Assembly: GCA_043228905.1 (NCBI GenBank)
Contig: JBHGNT010000005.1
Coordinates: 11,346,001 to 11,410,000, forward strand
Direction: 5' to 3'
DNA: 64,000 nt
Source of the DNA: Azolla caroliniana
Taxonomy: Eukaryota; Polypodiophyta
Shown: in pieces, positions 55,816 through 64,000 of the stretch
Position numbering within the stretch: position 1 is the stretch's first letter
Layout of the letters: every line of letters starts with the position of its first letter
Program-made: the position numbers and the translations under genes
The notes under the pieces: model-generated
Databases searched by the model: none
The model's input: only the letters and a program-made list of their open reading frames with translations
Told to the model about the DNA's origin: nothing

Positions 55816-58756
55816 ATGGTAATTATTAGCACTCAAGAATATCAATCTATTTTCTCAGAGTTGCAGTGCTTGAAAGAGAAGTTTCTTGCATTGGAACAAG
55901 AAAATCAACGGTTGTTGGGGGAACTTCAACAAATCTCCTTAGAAAAGCAGCAAACGCCACAACAACATGGGGAACTAGCGTTACACGTGGAACAACTTGA
56001 AGCAACCATTGTAGTGTTGCAACAACAAGGACCAAGTACACAAGGGATTCATAAGGTGTTGGGAATATGTCCCTCCAGTGGGAGGAAGAACCGACTGATC
56101 GGAAAGCCGACAGTCGATGACAGGGAGGATTCGACTGTCCAGAAAGCCAACAGTCGAAGAGTCAAAAACAGTGAGTCGACTGTTTGAAGATTTGACTATT
56201 ATTATTATAGTAATAATAATAATGATGATGTGTGGAAACAAGTCCCTCCAGATGGGAAAGAGAGAGGAACTGAGTTGATGAGTGACTCGGCCGAGGTCGA
56301 TATACCGAGGCCAAAACCAGAAACGTGTATATAGCCAACTCGGGAGACTATAATTGTAAATAGTCTAAGTGTGCACCCCATGAGGGCCACATAACGTGTA
56401 TATAGCCAACTCGGGAGACTATAATTGTAAATAGTCTAAGTGTGCACCCCATGAGGGCCACGTAACGTGTATATAGCCAACTCGGGAGACTATAATTGTA
56501 AATAGTCTAAGTGTGCACCCCATGAGGGCCAAGTATGTAAATAACCAGAAAGTTGCGTAAGTATATATGCAACTAGGGAAAACTTTTAGTTAAGGAAAAC
56601 TGTGTAAGAACAAAAGCTGTAGAACGTGAGAGAGTGTGAGAGAGGAAGAAGTGTGAGCCGCGCCATAGCTGTGTGAGTAATAGCAGACGCGAAGAGCCCT
56701 GTGTGGCTGATACACTTGATAGAGTGTTGTATTCCTCTTGGTCTTGTATATCCACTTTGTATAGTGAAGAAATCTGTTCACCCGTGGTTTTTCCCCGCTT
56801 TAGGGTTTCCACGTAAATCTTTGTGTACATTTGTTTATCTTGTCTTTCAGGTGTATTCTTGTGATTCGTATTTTAGCGCGCAGTTCATTTATTGTGATCA
56901 CAATTCAGAGAATTCCTTAATAAGGTACGATTAGTCATTCAAATGCATCCCTCCTGATATCCCACCAATGCATCATGAGTGGGTCTAGTAGGCATGTTGC
57001 TAAGTGTCTTTGCTTTGGCATGGTTTGCTCCATTGTTAGAAAAGGAATCTCCATTACTAAATAATTTTGAGGAGTTTATAAGTCAGTTTAAATCTTGTTT
57101 TGGAGATACTAATAGCATAAGGATGACATTCAACAAAATCCGACGATTACATCAAGGTGATCGTCCAACCTCTACATACGCTGCAGATTTCCATCTACTC
57201 ACCTCCGATATCCCTTGGGATGATCAAGCATTAATGGAACAATTTCGATACGGCCTATGAAATGATGTCAAAGACTTACTCTTGACTTTCCGTAAAGAAC
57301 CAAACTCACTCACAGAGGCAATCAATCGAGCGGTAAGATGCGATAACCGGCTTTTCGAGCGATGTTCGGAATGCCAATTACAAATGCCAAGGACTAGGTC
57401 GGATCCCACATATGCCTCGGTCCCAAGAAAACCGTTTGCAAGGGAGTCATACATAGCATCTCTGGCAAATACTCCAACACCGAAGGAAATTGACACCACA
57501 AGTCGTCATGGTCCATTGTCAGAAGAAGAAAAGCAACGACGCCGAGCAAATCGATTATATCTCTATTGCAGAGGGCCAGGGAATATTACAGTAAACTGTC
57601 AACATAGACCAAGAAGACAGGTAAATCAAGTAGTAGCTTGTACTAAATCCGAGTCTATTTCATTAGAAATTTCTAATAGTTCTAATAGTAGTAATAGCCC
57701 AAATCTATCGAACTAATTTGAAGTTCTTAGTCAATTAGAAGAAGAGTTAACAACTAAGTCCAACCAAAATAGGAGTTGTTTGGTTCAACAGCCCTAGATC
57801 TGTGCAACCCATTAGTGGTTACATTCCTTCTAAGCAAGTTAGCAATGTGTTCTTAGCTCAAGTAATGGTTAGTACTAAAAGTACTCCTCTAATACATGTC
57901 TTAGCACTCTTAGATTCTAGAGCCAACTCTTGCCTCAGGGATAGGAATTTTGCCCAAGCTCATTAGATATCCCTAAGAAAACATTCTTGCCCAGCATCTG
58001 TAGTAGTTATTGATGGTCGTCCCATTGCTTCCGGAATTAGCGTAGAAGAGTCAGAGCCTATTCAAGTTGTCCTAGATAATTTGGTGTGTGTAGTATCATT
58101 TAATATAATTAGTAGTCCAAATCATCCAATTGTCTTGGGGTTACAATGGTTCGAATAACATAACCCAGACATAGATTGGAGAACAAGGACCTACTCATAG
58201 GATTGCAACCATTTTGCTACATCAATTGCATGAGGAAGGACGCAAGGAAGCAATGTTTGTTTTCACAATATCAGTAAAACCTTCCAACACCACTAAAGAG
58301 GAATCCCCAGTTCAACTTCCAAAGAAGTATTGTCATTATGTCGACGTGTTCGATAAGGTACAAGCCAGTACGCTTCCTCAGTGCCGACTGTATGATTGTC
58401 CCATTGATTTACAACCGGGAAAAAAGCCACCATAGGGACTCATCTACAATTTGTCACCAACCGAACTAGAAGTCCTTCGAGCCTCCATAGAGGAGAATTT
58501 GGCAAACGGTTTCATTCAACATTCGAAATCTCCATCTGGCGCACCCATTTTCTTCGTCAAGAAAAAGGATGGATCACATCATCTCGTCCTAGATTACCCT
58601 GGCTTGAATAAGGTCACCATCAGGAATAGGTATGCAATTCCCCTTATGTCCAGTTTTTTAGAACGGATCAATGGTGCAAACTTCTTCACAAAGATCGACT
58701 TACGAGGAGCATTTAACCTCGTACGGATCCGACAAGGAGACGAATGGAAGTTCTAT
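55816..58756 (+). pseudogene. gag, protease and partial RT of gypsy I, split by solo LTR R
   Basis: The coiled-coil start MVIISTQEYQSIFSELQCLK is at 55816. After R, gag continues: MLLSVFALAWFAPLLEKESP, NNFEEFISQFKSCFGDTNSI, DIPWDDQALMEQFRYGL, stop, NDVKDLLLTF, and a knuckle-like LYCRGPGNITVNC near 57565. The decayed protease near 57905 reads LLDSRANSCLRD instead of DSGANS. RT: ANGFIQHSKSPSGAPIFFVK, NRYAIPLMSSFLERINGANF, FTKIDLRGAFNLVRIRQGDE, cut at 58756. At least four stops are present. Confidence 0.8.
56057..56920 (+). mobile_element. solo copia LTR R in the gag of gypsy I
   Basis: Starts TGTTGGGAATATGTCCC and is flanked by TAAGG (56052-56056, 56921-56925). Its end (CCTTAA) lacks the usual CA. 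It contains three tandem 71-bp units starting ACGTGTATATAGCC at 56323, 56394 and 56465, and a TAA/TTA microsatellite near 56205. It is the deepest insertion of this nest (R in I in J). Confidence 0.8.
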
Positions 58757-58829
58757 GCCCCTCTTAGTACTAATCCTCATCTTTTAGTACTAATTCCCTC
58801 TCTGTCTTAGTGTTATTCTTGACAGTTGT

Positions 58830-61166
58830 GGCATAAAAGGCTCGGCCACATGAACGAAAGGGGAATGCATATCCTTGCTAAAAAGGATTTTCTACTAGAA
58901 GTAAAGGAATACACCTGGAAAAGTGTGTGGATTGCTTGGCTGGAAAGCAACATAGAACAACCTTTCACTCTAGGCCTCCGATGAGAAGAGAGCATGCCCT
59001 AGAACTGGTTCACACAAATGTGTGTTATGTGGATGCCCCATCACACTGTGGTAGACAATACTTCGTCACATTTATTGATGACTTCAGCAAAAAGGTATGG
59101 GCTTTTGTGTTGGTTTCTAAAGATCAAGTGTTGTCAGTATTGAAAGAGTTTCATGCAAGGGCAGAATAACAATCTGGACAGAAGTTGAAAGCCATCCGAA
59201 CAGATAATGGCGGTGAGTATAGAGGCCAAATTGAGATGTATTGCAAGACTCAAGGCATCAAACTTGAGTATACGGTGCCGAAGACACCAGAGCTAAATGA
59301 TATTGCAGAGAGAATGAATCAGACCATAATGGAAAGAGTCAGAAGTATGTTGTCATATACAAAATTGCCAAAGTTGTATTGGGCTGAGGCAATGTTGACG
59401 GTTGTCTACCTTATAAAGAGGTCCCCATCAGTACCTCTAAAGCGGGATGTGCCACAAAGGGTGTGGAAAGGAAGGAGCATGTCCTACCAACATTTAGGGG
59501 TGTTTGGATGCTTGGCCTATGTACATGTTGCTAAAGATCAGAGGACAAAGCTAGACAACAAGTCCAAGCCTTGCATATTCTTGGGGTACATAGAAGATGA
59601 ATTTGGGTTTAGGATATGGGATCTCCTTGATAAGAATGTGATAAGAAGTCGTGATGTTATATTCATGGAAAACAAGACAATCAAATACTGGAAATAGCCA
59701 AGACTAGAGTCGTCTTCCTAGTCGACTACTGTTATGAAGTCAACACTAGTCGATCCCAGTTCCACACAACCAGTCGGTAGACAACAGCCGGCAAATGAAG
59801 CCGAATCTGAGTCGGCCGACACACAACAACAAACTGATGCACACAAATTTGAGCCGGTTACTGAAGGAAGAAGATATCCACTAAGACAAACGAAGGCCTC
59901 CTCTCGGCATCCAGTCAATCAATATATTCTCTTAGCTAATGAAGGGGAACCAGAATGTTATGAAGAGGCCATGACTGATGTACACAAGGATAAGTGGTAT
60001 AATGCCATGCAAGAGGAAATGGATTCCTTACATGAGAACCACACCTATGAGCTAATGGAGCTACCTGATGGAGAGAAGGCACTTAGAAACAAATGGGTCT
60101 ATAAATTAAAGACGTAAGTACACCTAGGTATAAGGTGTGCATTGTCGTGAAGGGTTTTCTACAAAAAAAGGGTGTTGATTTTGATGAGATATTTGCTCCA
60201 GTTGTCAAGATGACTTCCATCCAGACTGTTTTGAGTATGGCTGCCAGTATGAATCTGGAAATTGAACAGTTGGATGTTAAAATAACATTCTTGCATGGGG
60301 AGTTGGAAGAGGAAATCTATATGCAACAGTCGGAGGGCTTCGAGGTGAAAGGAAAAGAAAATCTTGTATGTAGGTTGAGGAAGATCTTTTATGGACTGAA
60401 ACAAGCTCCTCGACAATGGTGTAAAAAGTTTGAGTCCTTCATAGTGGAATATGGATTCCACAAAACACAAGCCGATCATTGTGTATTTTTGAAAAGGTAT
60501 GATGAAGGTGATTTTCTTATTCTTTTGTTGTATGTGAATGATTTGTTAGTTGTTGGACAGAATGCTAAAAAGATTGTAAGCTTGAAGAAAGCTTTGAGCA
60601 AAGCTTTTGCCATGAAAGACCTAGGACCAACAAAATAGATTTTGGGAAAGCATATAGTTCGGGATAGGACAAAAAACATGCTATGGCTGTCACAATAGAA
60701 ATTGTGACGAAAGTTTTGCAAACGTTTTTACATGTTTAATGCAAAACTTGTTGGATCTCCATTGCCAATGAATTGTAAGCTAAATTCAGGACAACGTCTG
60801 AAAATTGAGAAAGATAAGGCAGAGATGAGGAGGGTGCCATATACCTCGGCTGTTGGGAGCCTAATGTATGTTATGGTCTGCACGAGGCCGAACATTGCAT
60901 TTGTTGTTGGGAGAGTTAGAGTCTACATGAGTAAACCTCGAAAGGAGCATTGGTCAACTGTAAAATGGATACTCAGATTCCTCAAAGGTTCTTCGAGTGT
61001 ATGCCTTAGATATGGCTCCATGAAACCTATGCTCGAAACTTTCACAGATTTTGGTATGTCAGGTGATGAGATTCCAGCCGATTCCGGATTTTCTAAGTGA
61101 ACTAGGAATGAAACAAGAAACGTTTCTACTTCATTGTGATAATTAGAGTGCTATCCATCTTGTTAA
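58830..61166 (+). pseudogene. integrase, RT and partial RNase H of copia J
   Basis: It resumes with LWHKRLGHMNERGMHILAKK, DCLAGKQHRTTF, YFVTFIDDFSKKVWAFVLVS, IRTDNGGEYRGQIEMYC, PKTPELNDIAERMNQTIMER and SKPCIFLGYIEDEFGFRIWD (integrase). RT: ALRNKWVYKLKT, GVDFDEIFAPVVKMTSIQTV, VCRLRKIFYGLKQAPRQWCK, then LLYVNDLLVVGQ near 60530, where the catalytic YVDD reads YVND. RNase H is reached at LSELGMKQETF before homology ends. Stops include TAA at 59167, TAG at 59695 and TAG at 60636. Confidence 0.82.
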
Positions 61167-61523
61167 TGTTGAGATACAAACTCAACATTGGCCGGATCGG
61201 TGCATAAACTGGTGTGCAACAAGAGGCGGGATCGGTGCAGAAATCGGGAGGCCATTGAACAGATATTCCGCGAGGGAATATAGTTGGGAGTTAGTGTAGG
61301 AGCTCAGTTATGAGCATTGAAGTATGTGTCAGTACTTCTGTTAGTCCGTTGTCGTGAAGATTTTCGACGATAGTGTGAAACTTGTGAGGAACATACGAAA
61401 TCGAGTGTGGTTCTTCTCACAAAATATAAAACAATAATAGTGAAGATACTATTTTAAATAAGTTTAATATCTTGGTAAAAAAAGATGGAGGTCTTGAAGA
61501 GCTTTTGAATGCACTTTTCTACA
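61167..61523 (+). repeat. LTR related to LTR F, plus orientation
   Basis: It starts TGTTGAGATAC at 61167 and shares with the reverse complement of LTR F the block GAGTTAGTGT, GTGAGCATTGAAGT/ATGAGCATTGAAGT, ACTTCTGT(C/T)AGTCC. A possible end is TTTTCTACA at 61523 (LTR F ends TTTCTACA on that strand). No clear target duplication. Confidence 0.5.
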
Positions 61524-62650
61524 TAACAAATGATCAACTAAGTGTGAAGTTATGTGGGTATGAAGTTACGAAAAAAGAAAAGAAAAGAAAAGAAAAACAA
61601 ACCTGTGAGATGTCCACATAGATACGACAAACAAGGATCCTACAATATATAAACCAAAGCCAAGAGGTATTATTTTGTGTCTATGTGTGGAGCATAGAGA
61701 GGTCAAGGTGACTTGAACTAAGTTAATTAAATGATCGGTGTGGCCTAACTACTTGCAAAGGTTTTGGCCAACCAAAACCGGACCGGTGACAGAGCCGGCG
61801 AGGCAGTGGCAACCGGTGACCGGTCGGTGATGGAACCGGCTCGGGATGCGGACCGAACCGGATTAGGATGCGGCGACCGGACGGTGACGGCCAACCAAAA
61901 CCAAACCGGCGAGGTGGTGGCAACCAGTGACGGAGCCGGCTAGGGATGCGGACCAAACGGGTACAAATCGGACGGATCGGTTGATCGCGGTGCATGGTGT
62001 CTTAAAGATATTTGGTGTAATTACAAGACCAAAAGCCAAATAGTATTTTGTGCTTTAAAAAGGGATGTATGCAAGACTTGAACATTGCACCTCTAAGTTG
62101 AGAGTCTATAGGCTTACCATTAAGCCAAATCATTTCTTTAGAGATATATTTTTTATCACTATACTTTTACATGTAATTCTTATACATGAGAGCTTAGATG
62201 ATAACATGGCAAGCATGCACTGCATGCATTTCATGCATTCTGTGCATGTCTTGCACCCTCACATGCACCATATACATGGGGGCATCTATAAAAGAGTGGA
62301 GGAATCAAGCAAGGGGGGCTATGTATGATTCAAGAATTTAAGAAGAAGAAAATTCGTTATCCAATTGATGGTGTATCTTGTTTCTTAAGTCTAAAGTCAA
62401 GGGTTCAATCTTAATCTCTCTCTATCTCTCTCTTGCCATATCAATCTCTCTCTTTCAATCTATCTTAAATACTTTCTCGCTAAACTAGTGCAAACTTCGA
62501 ATCCTTCCGGTCTAGGACCCCGGTGGTTCTACCTCACGATCCACACATAGTGATGGATCTTTACGACACCGTATGGACTTTTATAAAAGTGCTCTATGAG
62601 CACATCCTCTGTACAGAGTTTACACATTATTCGAATTTAGTTTTTTTTGT
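61524..62650. other. unassigned DNA, includes GGT/CCGG-rich repeats and tRNA-like motifs
   Basis: 61760-61980 repeats GGCCAACCAAAACC and ACCGGCGAGG(C/T)(A/G)GTGGCAACC in an imperfect tandem of about 125 bp. 62060-62130 (reverse strand GGCTTAATGGTAAGCC) and 62345-62412 (GGGTTCAATCTTAATC) look tRNA-derived. Part of it is probably the LTR of copia K, whose end is at 62766; the LTR start is not found. Confidence 0.4.
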
Positions 62651-62766
62651 GTGGTAAATCCCTCTCTGTCTTTCCCGCATACATTCTGTCTTAAGCTCTC
62701 CATTAAATCTGTTTTTCTCTATCGGTATTCTGTGTTTCGTAAAGCTTCCACACATAACATTTCACA

Positions 62767-62778
62767 TGGTATCAGAGC
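62767..62778 (+). other. primer-binding site of copia K
   Basis: TGGTATCAGAGC directly follows TAACATTTCACA, the probable LTR end. This is the standard tRNA-Met primer site of plant copia elements. Confidence 0.8.
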
Positions 62779-62862
62779 GCGAGGGTTGAGAACCTCTGCA
62801 GCCGACTTCAGCTCAAAACAGAAAAAACTAATCTCCGTGAAGAACAGAAAGAAAAAAATAAA

Positions 62863-63621
62863 ATGCATAAAGGTATGGCTAGTTCGCTTCCAACTGAGAA
62901 GCTCGACAGAAGTAACTACGCATCTTGGTCATACAAGATGCACCAGTACCTGCTCAGACATGGATACTGAAGCTATGTCGATGGAGTGAATGATGCAGCA
63001 CCTGAATCGACACACAGAGACTTCTCGGCCTGGGAACAGTTGGCGAGCAGAGTTCTCTACTGCTTCACGTCCTTTGTGAGTAAACAACTCTTGATCTACA
63101 TTCGGGATGCAAGAATGTTGAAGGATTCTTGTGGAAATCTAAAAAAGATTTTCGCCGGAAGCACCACAGCCATGAAGCTCCAACTCCGATAGGAGTTGAG
63201 CAATGTGCATCAACATGACATGACGGTGGCTGACTACACCTCCAAGATAAAGGATATCTATGACTCCCTTGCCTCCATTGATGTGAACGTTGAGGAGAGC
63301 GATATGGTGCAAGTCTGCCTTGGAGGATTGGCGTCGAAGTTCGAAGCATTCCGAACTGCTATTTCGTTTTTCGACTTGCAGTCGATGCTCCTTGTAGAGG
63401 AGAATCACGCAGGTGCATTGACGAGTACGCACGCCGACATCAAGATGTTATACACGAAAGGAGATAGGCCCCGTGGTCATGGTGGACGAGTCGAGTCGGC
63501 GCGCAATGGAGGCGGCCGACAGGAGCAAGGAAGAAGGCATTGTGGTGATGCTGACAACAATTCCGGACCCTCCGAAAGTAGGGGGAGTCGAGGAGGCAAC
63601 AAGAACCGGCAAGGGAAAGAC
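62863..63621 (+). pseudogene. gag of copia K, cut by LTR L
   Basis: The frame from 62863 reads MHKGMASSLPTEKLDRSNYA, WSYKMHQYLLRHGY, TGA (expected Trp), SYVDGVNDAAPE, then FSAWEQLASRVLYCF, QLR, TAG (63190), ELSNVHQHDMTVADYTSKIK and VCLGGLASKFEAFRTAI, typical of plant copia gag (UBN2 family). A Gly/Arg/Asn-rich tail leads toward the zinc knuckle, but the sequence is broken at 63621 by an inserted LTR. Only two in-frame stops interrupt it. Confidence 0.8.
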
Positions 63622-64000
63622 TGTTGGGATTTCGGTCCCTCCGGATGGGATGTCCGGAGATGAATGACGGCAAGCCCGGTTGCGGTTACGGAACCGGAGG
63701 ATGAAGAGTACCCGGCATGAAGCTGGATGAAGAGTACCCGGCTATGGATCCGGATGATGAAGACCCCGGCTACGGAGCCGGATGCTGAAGACCCCGGCTA
63801 TGGAGCCGGATGACGAATGTACCCGGAGAGAGATCCGGATGCGGGGACATATTTGTGAATATGTTTGCCAAGGGCCCTTGAGGCTATATTTGTAAATAGC
63901 CCGAAAGTCATATGTGTATAAATATGACTTAGGGCAAATAGTTTAGTTTGTTGTTGCTCATTTTTCTGTTTTCACTTAGAGAGAGCGAAGTGAGAGCAGC
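63622..64000 (+). mobile_element. copia LTR L, continues beyond the window
   Basis: Starts TGTTGGGATTTCGGTCCC, of the same family as A, B, D and M. Its U3 has a minisatellite of about 28 bp (GAAGACCCCGGCTA(C/T)GGAGCCGG) between 63690 and 63830. It ends in a GA-rich stretch at the window edge, so whether it is a solo LTR or a full element is unknown. Confidence 0.8.

Larger units (their letters stand above)
55342..58824 (+). mobile_element. Ty3/gypsy element I, internally deleted, inside J
   Basis: Flanked by GTTGT (55337-55341, 58825-58829). A complete 5' LTR runs 55342-55755 (TGTCATGATATAGC to TTCTTGACA). Gag, protease and the first part of RT follow. At about 58756 the RT stops and only the last ~70 bases of the 3' LTR remain. 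The family is the same as G and H. Confidence 0.85.
54062..61166 (+). mobile_element. Ty1/copia element J, host of gypsy I
   Basis: A primer-site-like ACTGGTACCACAAC at 54061 precedes gag at 54086. Gag, protease, integrase, RT and the start of RNase H follow on the plus strand, interrupted by gypsy I (55342-58824). Homology stops at 61166, where another LTR begins. No 3' LTR was found in the window, so the outer limits are open. Confidence 0.75.

Overview
This is nuclear DNA from a land plant with a repeat-rich genome. The evidence is nested plant-type Ty1/copia and Ty3/gypsy LTR retrotransposons (tRNA-Met type primer sites, a chromodomain integrase, 5-bp target duplications), an L1-type LINE end, GT-AG introns, and stop codons that mostly fit CAG>TAG or CGA>TGA. 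The two DNA transposons are of kinds I associate with seed-free plants, protists and invertebrates, so a fern, lycophyte or moss is possible, but I cannot fix the lineage.

Layout. 1-5356: sparse DNA with one intact-looking secreted-peptide-like gene (2581-3489) and a LINE remnant. 5357-14684: a 9.3-kb DNA transposon, here called T, delimited by 16-bp terminal inverted repeats (15/16 identical) and a 4-bp AGGG target duplication. T carries a head-to-head gene pair: a DUF7869-type DDE-like transposase on the plus strand, and on the minus strand a five-exon gene joining a ParB-like domain to a beta-class DNA N-methyltransferase. The first intron of the methyltransferase gene holds an array of about sixteen 23-bp palindromes. 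I regard T as the candidate undescribed system. 14748-35336: one copia element (A) split by a solo LTR (B), two minus-strand copia copies (C, D) and an inverted gypsy structure (G); G holds a gag-like non-autonomous element (E), which in turn holds a rearranged copia (F). 35630-39356: a chromovirus (H) with perfect heat-shock elements beside the LTR TATA box. 39357-47753: small LTR elements, a copia deletion derivative (M), and gypsy and copia remnants (N, O). 47754-52058: a second DNA transposon (P) with TIRs, a 4-bp ATAT duplication and a different DDE-like gene with a DFAENY motif. 52059-64000: a copia element (J) containing a gypsy element (I) that contains a solo LTR (R), then further LTR sequence, the gag of a copia element (K) and a copia LTR (L) running off the window.

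Most coding frames are broken. In T and E the breaks are almost all in-frame stops with very few frameshifts, and every stop can be produced by one C-to-T change, which suggests deamination of methylated cytosine in silenced elements. T's parts read as one machine: a transposase, a DNA-modifying protein with a ParB-like module, and a palindromic array inside the modifying gene that could be a binding or regulatory site. That functional link is inference. The only plausible intact host gene is the secreted precursor at 2581-3489, and even it has lost its last repeat to a stop codon.
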